Below, piece after piece: positions 1-6,806 of a stretch of 12,953 bases of DNA. The DNA lies in NCBI GenBank assembly GCA_027731885.1, contig JAQCAO010000030.1, forward strand, positions 1-12,953, read 5' to 3'. The stretch's first letter is position 1, and every line of letters begins with the position of its first letter. The stretch is from Actinomycetota bacterium (lineage in GTDB: Bacteria > Actinomycetota > Actinomycetes > Nanopelagicales > Nanopelagicaceae). The position numbers were made by a program, and so were the translations under genes. The notes under the pieces were generated by a model. The model was given only the letters and a program-made list of their open reading frames with translations. It ran no database searches and had not been told where the DNA came from.

Positions 1-387
1 TTAGCAGATCTTGAACTTGTTTCAATGATCGAGCCACTTCCATACATCAAGAATGCAGATGGCCGAGCTGTTCTTGACTCATCCGAAGAGAAGTTGATCA
101 AAGTTGTTTCAATCGCATCAGGGCTTGGCTCATCTTCGGCCTTTACCTGGTTGAAAATTCCAGCACCGGCTAATCCGGAAAAGGTGGCGGCGGCTACTAG
201 TTGTCCAATTTTATTATTGGGCGGCGATCCTGGAAGTAATTGGGAAGAAGTCTTTGCTAAATGGGAGAAGGCTTTAACTGTTCCAAATATCCGTGGTCTG
301 GTTCCGGGTCGCGCGCTGCTATACGGAGAAGAGTTAAGCGTTGAAGCTGCCGTAGCTCGCGCAGCAATGATGGTCAGAAAAGGTTGA
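1..387 (+). CDS. Cgl0158-like (beta/alpha)8 barrel aldolase, 3' part
   Basis: The reading frame is open from base 1, so the start lies outside the window; 128 C-terminal residues are visible, ending at TGA 385-387. Seen: a barrel-end pattern with MIEPLPY, GLGSSSAFTWLK, CPILLLGGDPG and then RGLVPGRALLY. The last part is the phosphate-binding end of DhnA/LacD/deoxyribose-phosphate aldolase-like class I aldolases. Family knowledge: Cgl0158-type proteins sit in actinobacterial myo-inositol clusters between or beside iolC, iolA and iolB, and are thought to act on a phosphorylated inositol breakdown product. The next gene is iolB with a one-base or two-base junction, which supports this role. The catalytic Schiff-base lysine would be upstream and cannot be checked. 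It could also be named as a generic deoxyribose-phosphate aldolase. Confidence 0.75.
   Translation, partial: LADLELVSMIEPLPYIKNADGRAVLDSSEEKLIKVVSIASGLGSSSAFTWLKIPAPANPEKVAAATSCPILLLGGDPGSNWEEVFAKWEKALTVPNIRGLVPGRALLYGEELSVEAAVARAAMMVRKG
378..383 (+). promoter_or_regulatory. Ribosome binding site deciding the iolB start
   Basis: AAAAGG lies inside the end of the upstream aldolase gene. It is 6 bases before ATG 390 and only 3 bases before ATG 387, so it favours 390. TTG 384 would overlap it. Confidence 0.5.
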
Positions 388-389
388 TG

Positions 390-1283
390 ATGAGTTGGTA
401 TAAATCTGCCGGATCTCTAGCAACTGAGGAAGCTGAAATATTTTTAACACCTCAGGATGCGCAATGGGAGTTCTGTGGTTTTTACACTTATAACTTTGCT
501 AAAAGCAAAGAGGTAAAGGTTGAATTAAAGGGTCGCGAAGCGATTCTGCTCCCTCTCTCTGCTCAAGATGTGAAGGTTGATGTGGACGGCCAATCTTTTA
601 CTCTAAAGGGCCGCACCGGAGTCTTTGCCGCGGTATCCGATTGGATTTATCTACCGGTTGGCTCAACTGTGAAGTTTTCGGGCTCATCCGGTGAAGTTGC
701 GCTGCTAACTGCAGAAGCGAGTGAGAAATTTCCGATTTGTTATACCCCTGCCGAATCCGTTCCAGTTGAAGTCCGCGGTTCTGGTAAAGCAACTCGTCAA
801 GTAAATAACATCGCCACTCCAACTAGTTTCACTGCCTGTCATAAAATTTTAGTTTGCGAAGTAATTACGCCAGGTGGAAATCTCTCTTCTTGGCCACCGC
901 ATCGCCACGATAAATTTCCAGGTTGCCCCACAATCAATGAAGAGGTTTATTACTTCCAAATTGGTAAAGAAGGTTCTGACCACGGTGACTCTGAAGGCGT
1001 TGGGTTCTTCCACGTGTACACAGTCGATGGCAGCGTAGATGAGACGGTAACTCTTCACGATAAAGATATTTACCTTGTTCCTCACGGTTATCACGGACCA
1101 TCAATCGCTTCTCCTGAATATCCCATGTACTTTTTAAATGTGATGGCTGGCCCTGCGCCAGAGCGAAGCATGTCTTTCTGCGATGATCCAGCACATCATT
1201 GGATTAGAGATTCATGGAACGATCAAGTGCAAGATCCCCGTTGTCCAGTTACTTCAGCCCAAGGCAAGGTTAAAAAAGGTTAA
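390..1283 (+). CDS. iolB: 5-deoxy-glucuronate isomerase IolB
   Basis: This enzyme converts 5-deoxy-D-glucuronate to 2-deoxy-5-keto-D-gluconate in cytosolic myo-inositol catabolism. The product is 297 residues, the usual family length, starting MSWYKSAG. It has the two-cupin KduI/IolB layout. The metal site is visible in the second half: PPHRHDK (His171, His173), the following EEVYYF (Glu184/185), and VPHGYHGPS (His232/His235). Tandem ATGs at 387 and 390 are both possible; 390 has better spacing to AAAAGG. The first of them overlaps the TGA of the aldolase, indicating translational coupling. The downstream dehydrogenase starts 4 bases after its stop, so three genes form one transcription unit. 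Identification is firm because the metal motif and the neighbours agree. Confidence 0.93.
   Translation: MSWYKSAGSLATEEAEIFLTPQDAQWEFCGFYTYNFAKSKEVKVELKGREAILLPLSAQDVKVDVDGQSFTLKGRTGVFAAVSDWIYLPVGSTVKFSGSSGEVALLTAEASEKFPICYTPAESVPVEVRGSGKATRQVNNIATPTSFTACHKILVCEVITPGGNLSSWPPHRHDKFPGCPTINEEVYYFQIGKEGSDHGDSEGVGFFHVYTVDGSVDETVTLHDKDIYLVPHGYHGPSIASPEYPMYFLNVMAGPAPERSMSFCDDPAHHWIRDSWNDQVQDPRCPVTSAQGKVKKG
1272..1279 (+). promoter_or_regulatory. Ribosome binding site deciding the start of the dehydrogenase
   Basis: AAAAAAGG lies at the extreme end of iolB, with 8 bases between it and ATG 1288. It favours that ATG over the upstream in-frame candidate at 1183, which would overlap iolB by about 100 bases. 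Confidence 0.6.
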
Positions 1284-1287
1284 ATAC

Positions 1288-2457
1288 ATGAAAAAAGATA
1301 TTCGCATCGCAGTTCTCGGTCTTGGTTGGATGGGACAGGCGCACTCCCGCTCTGCTCTTCGCATCCCTTCACTCTTTCCTGAAAGAGGATTTCAACCAAT
1401 CCTCCAAGTTTGTGCTGATGTAGATCCTGCGCGACAGAAGAGCGCCGTTGAAAACTATGGGTTTGCTCGTGCAACCGGTGATTGGATGGAAGCGGCAACT
1501 GCCGATGACGTCGATGCAGTTTGGGTAACAGCTCCAAACATGTTGCACCTGCCAATGATCGAAGCAGCGACAAAAGCTGGCAAAGCGGTATTTAGCGAGA
1601 AGCCAATTGGTGGAAAGCCAGAACAAACCGTTGAGGCCTACAAATTAGCGAAGCAGGCTGGCGTTCCAACTGGAGTTGGCTATAACTATGTTTGGGCGCC
1701 TCTTGTACTGCATGCAAAGAATCTAATAGCGAGCGGTGCGCTTGGCGAAATCACTCACTACCGCGGACGTTTCTTAAGTATGTATGGAAGCGACGAGCTT
1801 GGATTGCTTACCTGGCGATTTAAGTTAGCTGATGCTGGCTACGGCGTTTCCAGCGATATTTTGAGCCACAGCGTTTCTATGGCGCAATTTTTAGTAGGTC
1901 CAATCTCTGAGGTTATCGGAATGCAGAACACCACAATCAAAGAGCGTCCATTGCCTTCCGCAAATGCCAGCCATTACTCACGCGGTAAGGCAAGTGACCC
2001 AAAGGGCGTTGTAGAAAATGAAGATTTCGCGTCAATGCTCTGCACCTTTGCTAATGGTGCCACCGGTACTTTTGAAGTTAGCCGCACCGTCGTTGGCCCC
2101 GAAAGCCAGAACGCTTTCGAGATCTACGGCACCAAAGGTTCTCTGCTCTGGAATTTAGAGAAGATCAATGAATTGCAGTATTACGAACTTGGAAGTTCGC
2201 TCAATACTGGTTACACAACCATTTACGGTGGAGATCGCTTCCCGTTCCACGGGGCTTTTGTTCCGGGGCAAGCAAATGCCATCGGGTTTGAAGATCTAGT
2301 TGCTATTGAGGATTATTCATTTATGCAATCAATCGTTGAAGGCAAGAAGTTTGGGCAGAGCTTTAAAGAGGCGGTTGACGTTGTTAGCGTGCAGCAGGCG
2401 CTCATTAACTCTTGGAGTTCACGTACTTGGGAGAGCGTTAAAGATTTAAGTCTTTAA
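1288..2457 (+). CDS. Gfo/Idh/MocA-family NAD(P)-dependent dehydrogenase (inositol dehydrogenase-like)
   Basis: A 389-residue cytosolic oxidoreductase. Seen: an N-terminal Rossmann fold with GLGWMG (residues 11-16), the family EKP motif at 104-106 with its catalytic-type Lys105, and a SSDILSHS stretch with Asp190 and His194 corresponding to the D-x3-H catalytic pair of inositol-dehydrogenase-like members. The first residues read MKKDIRIAVLGLG, a standard start. Its position 4 bases after iolB suggests oxidation of an inositol isomer or a related polyol or sugar. It is longer than classic IolG (about 335-345 residues), so the substrate may be scyllo-inositol, a keto-inositol or another sugar rather than myo-inositol; this is inference. 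The 3' end overlaps the convergent acetoacetyl-CoA synthetase by 20 bases. Confidence 0.85.
   Translation: MKKDIRIAVLGLGWMGQAHSRSALRIPSLFPERGFQPILQVCADVDPARQKSAVENYGFARATGDWMEAATADDVDAVWVTAPNMLHLPMIEAATKAGKAVFSEKPIGGKPEQTVEAYKLAKQAGVPTGVGYNYVWAPLVLHAKNLIASGALGEITHYRGRFLSMYGSDELGLLTWRFKLADAGYGVSSDILSHSVSMAQFLVGPISEVIGMQNTTIKERPLPSANASHYSRGKASDPKGVVENEDFASMLCTFANGATGTFEVSRTVVGPESQNAFEIYGTKGSLLWNLEKINELQYYELGSSLNTGYTTIYGGDRFPFHGAFVPGQANAIGFEDLVAIEDYSFMQSIVEGKKFGQSFKEAVDVVSVQQALINSWSSRTWESVKDLSL
2438..2457. repeat. Inverted repeat at convergent stop codons
   Basis: TTAAAGA and TCTTTAA form perfect 7-bp arms around a 6-base loop. The first base triplet is the stop of the - strand gene and the last is the stop of the + strand gene, so both reading frames end inside the same palindrome and both proteins end in K-D-L-x-L. 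There is no GC-rich stem or clear U tract, so it would be at most a weak bidirectional terminator. Confidence 0.6.
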
Positions 2458-4330
2458 ACCAATCTAGTGTTTCGGGGTTAGCAAGTGAACCTAAATTCGT
2501 ATTCTCAACTTTGTTGATTTCATTGGCAACGGCAATTTCCACTAGTTTATTACTTTTAGTCCGTGGGAATTCAGGGGCTTGCAAAATTAGCGCAGGCACA
2601 TGTCGCGGGCTGGCCTTTGTCCGTAGCGCTGATTTAATCTGATTTGTTAGCTCTTCAGTCAGCTCTTTTCCATTCGCCATCTTCACAAAGAGCACCACTC
2701 TGGTATCGCCATCCCATTTCTGGGCGATGGCTAAAGATTCGACGACTTCTGCAAATTCTTCAGTGATGCGGTAAATCTCCGCGGTTCCAATCCGTACTCC
2801 GCTGGCATTGAGCGTCGCATCTGACCGGCCTTGCACAATGTAGCCACCTTCTAAAGTCTTTTCGACATAATCCCCGTGCGTCCATACACCGGCAAATCTC
2901 TCAAAGTAGGCAGAACGAAATTTGGCATCATCTGGATCGTCCCAGAAATAAAGCGGCACAGATGGAAAAACACTTCGACAAACTAGCTCACCTTTAACTC
3001 CAACATCTACAACTTCACCTTCATCAGAGTAAACCTGGACATCTAAGCCAAGTGCCGGAACCTGGATTTGACCAGAGTAAACCGGCAGATTGGGAGCGCC
3101 GAGCATAAAGCAACCACATATATCTGTACCGCCCGAGATTGAAGCGAGATGAGCGTCAGATGCAACGTTTTCATAGATAAAGTTAAAACCTTCTGGGTTT
3201 AGTGGAGATCCTGTTGAGGCGATTGTGCGAAGCTTCGCGAGTTTATGGCTCTCCTTCGGTTGTAACTCCAACTTACGAATCGAATCAATGTACTTCGCAG
3301 AGACGCCGAGAAAAGTTAACTCGTTCTCTTCTGCGATATCAAATAACCGCTTTGGAGTTGGGTACAACGGATTTCCATCGTATAGAACGATCTCTGCGCC
3401 AGTTGCCAATCCCATAAAGAGCCAGTTCCACATCATCCAACCGCAGGTTGTAAAGTAAAAGACTTTATCTTTCGGTTTTATCTCTAGATGGTATCTCTGC
3501 TCACTTAACGCTTTAAGCATTACGCCAGCCGCGCTGTGAACGATACATTTTGGTTTTCCGGTTGTGCCAGATGAGAACAAGATAAATCCTGGTCGATCAA
3601 ATCCACCTTGGATAGAAATTTCTCCTTGCGGAGATGAAGCCGCAATCCAATCATCAAAGCTCGTATATGGAGATTTGTGAGCTCCAATTGCAATTACTTT
3701 TTGTAAGGTAGGCAATTGCGAAACAATCTCAGCGATCTTTTCTAGACAATCAATCTCTTTGCCGTTGTATTGATACTTTGTTGTAACCAGTAAAACTTTA
3801 GGCTTAATCTGTTCAAACCTGTCCAACACTGTTGCGCTTCCGAAATCGGCCGAAGTACTGGAGAAAATAGCGCCTATCTTCAGCGCGCCGAGTGCGAAGA
3901 ACGCTGTCTCTGCGACATTAGCGACAATCGCAGATACGACATCGCCTTCCTTTACGCCGATTTCTTGTAAGCCAAATGCAACTTGATTAGCAATGCGCCG
4001 TACCTGCCCACGCGAAAACTCTCTCTTCTCTCCATTTTCACCTATCTCGGTGATGACTATCTGCTCATCTTCGCCTTTAAGTAAAGTTTCTACGATATTT
4101 AACTTGGCTTCTGGGAAGAATCTACTGTCCAGAAAGTGTTCGCCTATTACTCCTTGCGATCCCAGGCTTCCGAAGACACCACTGTCTTCAAATACAAATC
4201 TCCAGAACGCTTCTTTGTTATCGATCGACCACTTGTGAAGACTTTGGTAATCGCTAACTTGCGCGTATTTTTGCAGCCCTGAAATCGCTAAGTCATTTGA
4301 AGATGCCGGCTGCCACAAAGCTCTTTCCAT
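2438..4330 (-). CDS. acsA: Acetoacetyl-CoA synthetase (acetoacetate-CoA ligase)
   Basis: This enzyme activates acetoacetate with ATP and CoA to acetoacetyl-CoA through an adenylate, in the cytosol. It has 630 residues from ATG 4330, close to the usual 640-660. Seen: the N-terminal ALWQPA start typical of this subfamily, the AMP-binding P-loop SSGTTGKPK near residues 253-261 followed by CIVHS, the TCGWMMWNW block, YFWDDPDD, HGDYVEK, GRSDATLNASGVRIG, and the C-terminal PRTKSNKLVE with the adenylation lysine. The ending (ANPETLDWF) is diagnostic for acetoacetyl-CoA rather than acetyl-CoA synthetases. GTG 4333 directly before the ATG is another possible start. The upstream dehydrogenase stop TAA touches this start, so the two are translationally coupled. 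No good Shine-Dalgarno is visible. Confidence 0.92.
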   Translation of the reverse strand: MERALWQPASSNDLAISGLQKYAQVSDYQSLHKWSIDNKEAFWRFVFEDSGVFGSLGSQGVIGEHFLDSRFFPEAKLNIVETLLKGEDEQIVITEIGENGEKREFSRGQVRRIANQVAFGLQEIGVKEGDVVSAIVANVAETAFFALGALKIGAIFSSTSADFGSATVLDRFEQIKPKVLLVTTKYQYNGKEIDCLEKIAEIVSQLPTLQKVIAIGAHKSPYTSFDDWIAASSPQGEISIQGGFDRPGFILFSSGTTGKPKCIVHSAAGVMLKALSEQRYHLEIKPKDKVFYFTTCGWMMWNWLFMGLATGAEIVLYDGNPLYPTPKRLFDIAEENELTFLGVSAKYIDSIRKLELQPKESHKLAKLRTIASTGSPLNPEGFNFIYENVASDAHLASISGGTDICGCFMLGAPNLPVYSGQIQVPALGLDVQVYSDEGEVVDVGVKGELVCRSVFPSVPLYFWDDPDDAKFRSAYFERFAGVWTHGDYVEKTLEGGYIVQGRSDATLNASGVRIGTAEIYRITEEFAEVVESLAIAQKWDGDTRVVLFVKMANGKELTEELTNQIKSALRTKASPRHVPALILQAPEFPRTKSNKLVEIAVANEINKVENTNLGSLANPETLDWFKDLNL

Positions 4331-4333
4331 CAC

Positions 4334-5299
4334 TTACGGGCGACCCATTACTTCAAAGGCGCGTTCAAAGATTTCCGCAAAGGCAATTGATTGCGAATGC
4401 GGCATAAGCCAACCTTCTCCCCCGCGAATACGTCGCGACATGGCATCGGCCATCAATTGGTAAGGATCACAGGCGGGGAAGTTTTCAACACTTACCTTCC
4501 CGTCAATTTCGATCTCAATTGCGCTGGGCTTGTTGTGAGAGTTAAAGGCATCATTTCCAATTAAGCAGACGCGACCTTTGCTGCCGACAACATCAAAGTA
4601 AAGGGTGCTGGGTATATTCATTGAAGTTAAAGCTTCGGCGTGAGCTCCTGCGATATCAAATGAAATATTAAGCGTTTCGTCACAGCCCGCCGAGTGCCAA
4701 GTTACTTTGGTCTTTATATTGCTAACTGGAGCAAAGTCCATCAACCAAATAGGTGCAGCGACTGAATATGGGCCGAGATCATAAAGTCCACCACCTCCAA
4801 GTTTGTAAACTGTCCGAATATTCTCTGGATCGAGCCCGTCATAAGTAAATGCGGTGCGAATATTCTTCACTTCACCAATTACCCCAGAATCAATGATCTC
4901 CTTAAGACGCAAGGTTCTTGGGTGCCAGCGATTCCAGCTCGCCTCCATAAAGATCAGGCCAGTTTCTTCGGAAACCGAGATCGCTTCTTTCAGCTCTGCG
5001 ACATTCATCGCTGCAGGCTTCTCACATAAAACATGTTTACCGGCGCGCATCGCTTTTATCGACCATTCGATATGAAGCGAATTCGGCAGTGAAATGTAAA
5101 TTGCCTCAACGCTCGGATCGGCGATGAGATCCTCATAATCTGTGTAAACCAGACCAGATGGTGACAATGACTTACCGCGATCGAGATCTTTAGATCCAAC
5201 CGCGAATATCTCACCATACTGTGAATTTAGCAGCGCTGGGTAAAGCGCAATTCTTGCAATGTAACCCGCCCCAATGAATCCCCAGCGCACTTTCTCCAC
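4334..5299 (-). CDS. Gfo/Idh/MocA-family oxidoreductase, dihydrodiol/xylose dehydrogenase-like
   Basis: A cytosolic NAD(P)-dependent sugar or polyol dehydrogenase of about 321 residues. Seen: VRWGFIGAGYIA, the dinucleotide-binding loop; CEKPAAMN, the family EKP motif; WNRWHPR; and GGGGLYDLGPYSV, where the catalytic histidine of inositol dehydrogenases is replaced by tyrosine as in dihydrodiol and D-xylose dehydrogenases. The frame is open back to TTG 5335. GTG 5299 was chosen because homologues begin just before the RWGFIG strand; GTG 5290 is also possible and none has a strong ribosome site. It is the first gene of a unit with acetoacetyl-CoA synthetase, whose start follows immediately. The substrate is unknown, and no biochemical link between the two enzymes is evident. 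Confidence 0.82.
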   Translation of the reverse strand: MEKVRWGFIGAGYIARIALYPALLNSQYGEIFAVGSKDLDRGKSLSPSGLVYTDYEDLIADPSVEAIYISLPNSLHIEWSIKAMRAGKHVLCEKPAAMNVAELKEAISVSEETGLIFMEASWNRWHPRTLRLKEIIDSGVIGEVKNIRTAFTYDGLDPENIRTVYKLGGGGLYDLGPYSVAAPIWLMDFAPVSNIKTKVTWHSAGCDETLNISFDIAGAHAEALTSMNIPSTLYFDVVGSKGRVCLIGNDAFNSHNKPSAIEIEIDGKVSVENFPACDPYQLMADAMSRRIRGGEGWLMPHSQSIAFAEIFERAFEVMGRP

Positions 5300-5353
5300 A
5301 TCAGTGACAATACTTGCAAAATTGCCAATCTCCAAGAAGGTTTAGGACGATGA

Positions 5354-5770
5354 CAATGTAGAGCCGCTTTTGCAACCGGCTTTGCAGCACTTCGTGTTCA
5401 TAGTTCGTTAGGGCTTATCGACCTTGCCTTTTATTCAGATCCTGAAGCTCTGATTTAGCCTGGCAAAGCGAGGCTTGGATTTGCGGTTGCAGAATTTATA
5501 AAGAGAAAATTATTGATTTCACAACTTTCAACATCCGCAACATCATGATCTGGAGATTGGCTAGCGGGAATATTTGGGGCTCTTGTTGCCATAAACTATT
5601 TTGAAATCAAAATTAACTTAGTAATCTTGAAGAAGTCGCAGCTACTCGTGCTTACATTTATAACTTGGCTACGGTAACTGTATCTAAGGATGTCCCTATC
5701 TTGGTGGATCGAAGGCAGATATTTTTTCTTCCACGCTCCAGAAAATACTTTAGTAGGGGTAGCCCCATAG
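5354..5770 (+). pseudogene. Unrecognised degraded coding remnant
   Basis: This stretch contains no intact gene of useful length, but conceptual translation gives protein-like text. One frame reads AAFATGFAALRVHSSLGLID, LAFYSDPEALI, then TAG 5456-5458, PGKARLGFAVAEFIKRKLLI, then TGA 5546-5548, and SGDWLAGIFGALVAINYFEI. From about 5620 the sensible text moves to another frame (LEEVAATRAYIYNLATVTV, then SKDVPILV) and near 5700-5735 returns to the first frame (EGRYFFFHAPENTLVGVAP), ending at TAG 5768-5770. Two in-frame stops and two frame changes suggest a decaying gene of roughly 130-140 residues. I do not recognise the family. It might be chance text in a non-coding gap; the amino-acid composition argues otherwise but is not proof. 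Confidence 0.4.
5371..5386. promoter_or_regulatory. Operator-like inverted repeat TGCAA-N6-TTGCA
   Basis: Perfect 5-bp arms are spaced by 6 bases, resembling LacI-family operators in size and symmetry. The site is 36-72 bases upstream of the possible starts of the - strand dehydrogenase, where a repressor site for the sugar dehydrogenase unit would be expected. It overlaps the coding remnant, so it may be coincidental. Confidence 0.25.
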
Positions 5771-6017
5771 TTTTATTTCCTCTATGTTTTGCGACCCTCA
5801 TCTCTCCGATCACGGTTACCTTTAGGGGTGATTAAAAGCCCTACAGTCTTGGTTGCAAGTGACGATGCTTTTGAGTTAGCAACTCTAAGTGCAGCACTTC
5901 GTTTGCACGCTATAAATGTAGTTGCTGAAGCACAAACCGAAGAAATTGCACAAAATTTTTATAAATTTCTATCTCCTGAAGTTGTGATTATTGATCTGCA
6001 ATTTGCAAGTCAGGAAG

Positions 6018-6026
6018 CTCTCTCTT
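6018..6026 (+). repeat. CT-repeat frameshift point in the response regulator
   Basis: Four CT units followed by T. Adding one CT unit joins the first receiver segment to the second in one frame, so a 2-base slippage deletion is the simplest explanation. Confidence 0.55.
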
Positions 6027-6213
6027 GTAAATAAGTTCCGCAAAGTAAATCCCGGGTTAGGCATTGTTTTAATGACTGCTTGTCCAGATCTGCGTTTACT
6101 TGGCCTGGTCGAGAAGCAGATCCCCACTGGATCACAGGTTATTCTCAAAAAATCTGTCGCGGATTTATCGATTGTCAGCCAGGCGATTTCTAATTCACTT
6201 GTAGCGGTCGCCG

Positions 6214-6219
6214 AAAAAA
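6214..6219 (+). repeat. A6 frameshift point in the response regulator
   Basis: Six adenines. Adding one A joins the receiver end to the linker and helix-turn-helix in one frame. The tract is short for phase variation; a -1 ribosomal slip here is conceivable but would not fix the first break. Confidence 0.55.
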
Positions 6220-6536
6220 GAAAGCGTCTTGGATTGATAGCCACGGCTCACTTCACGAAAATGCTTTTCGCAGTGTGCTCAGCGATTTCACAGATATTCA
6301 AATTGAAACTTTCCGCCTGCTAGCAAATGGTTTAAGCAACTCAGAGATTGCCAAGGTGCGTTTTGTGAGCGAAAAATCGGTAGAACAGATTGTCGCTCGC
6401 ATTGCACAACATTTACTAGTTGTACCGGATAGAGCCCAGAACCTGAGAGTTGCATTAACGGGCGAGTATTTCAAGTGGATCGGCTCACCGCGCCACTAAC
6501 AGAGCCAGGAATCGATAGAGCAGTAAAGTTTGCGAC

Positions 6537-6806
6537 ATGGATGCCCCCCTTTCCCTGCCCGACCTGCGCAATCGTTGGAATGAAGTACTCGATCATCTAG
6601 AAAGCCAAGATCGAATCGCGTGGATTGCATACTTTGATGCTCGGCTTGCTGAATTCGATGGCTCCAAGTTATTGCTCGACTTCTCAGATGCGCGAAAGTT
6701 CTCAGGTGGTCACGAATACTCGCCGACTCGCGAAAAGTTAGAAAAATCCTTAATCTCTTCAATAAAGTTTATTTTGGGCCTTGATGTAGAGATTGAAGAG
6801 AAATAG
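6537..6806 (+). CDS. Small protein resembling the C-terminal domain of DNA polymerase III gamma/tau
   Basis: An 89-residue acidic soluble protein starting at ATG 6537 with no signal peptide. The pattern LRNRWNEVLDHLESQDRIAW, then A-x6-DGSKLLLDF, a phenylalanine-glycine stretch, a helix with KLEKSL, and ILGLDVEIEE at the end resembles the small alpha/beta domain found after the clamp-loader ATPase in DnaX (W..VL..L, AW, DG..L.L.F, L..V.G.D..I). Here it stands alone without the ATPase part. It could be a free adaptor or a degenerate relative; function is unknown. Its stop TAG shares one base with the GTG start of the GH25 gene, so the two are translated together although one product is cytosolic and the other secreted. 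The resemblance is by eye only. Confidence 0.6.
   Translation: MDAPLSLPDLRNRWNEVLDHLESQDRIAWIAYFDARLAEFDGSKLLLDFSDARKFSGGHEYSPTREKLEKSLISSIKFILGLDVEIEEK
6795..6800 (+). promoter_or_regulatory. Ribosome binding site for the GH25 gene
   Basis: GAAGAG, 5 bases before GTG 6806, lies inside the end of the upstream small gene and supports the GTG start and translational coupling. Confidence 0.5.

Larger units (their letters stand above)
5828..6499 (+). pseudogene. LuxR/NarL-type response regulator broken by two compensating frameshifts
   Basis: Intact, this would be a DNA-binding two-component response regulator of about 220 residues. Receiver domain: the acidic pair in VLVASDD, the phospho-acceptor Asp in VVIIDL, the threonine in MTA and the lysine in LKKS are all present. 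The C-terminal part shows a LuxR helix-turn-helix (LLANGLSNSEIAKVRFVSEK, then SVEQIV). The frame breaks at the CT repeat 6018-6026, giving a stop at 6032-6034, and again at the A6 tract 6214-6219. Restoring one CT unit and one A reads continuously (EALSLVNKF and AEKKKASWIDSHGSLHENAF). The total of 3 missing bases explains why the same frame resumes. The likely start is GTG 5828; TTG 5789 is possible. No sensor kinase gene is nearby. Sequencing error is the main alternative to true decay. Confidence 0.75.

Noticed and set aside
1183..1287. Upstream start for the iol-cluster dehydrogenase
   Set aside because: It would overlap iolB by about 100 bases; ATG 1288 has a good ribosome site and begins the Rossmann strand properly.
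2458..4333. Acetyl-CoA or propionyl-CoA synthetase identity for the ligase
   Set aside because: The start ALWQPA and the end ANPETLDWF, together with the overall motif spacing, fit acetoacetyl-CoA synthetases better.
6018..6219. Programmed ribosomal frameshifting in the response regulator
   Set aside because: Two successive shifts in opposite directions would be needed, and the A6 tract is not in the phase of a classic slippery heptamer with respect to the incoming frame; indels or errors are simpler.
5991..6323. A separate 110-residue gene inside the response regulator
   Set aside because: Its middle is the second half of the receiver domain and its end is out-of-frame text; it is a frameshifted piece of the regulator.
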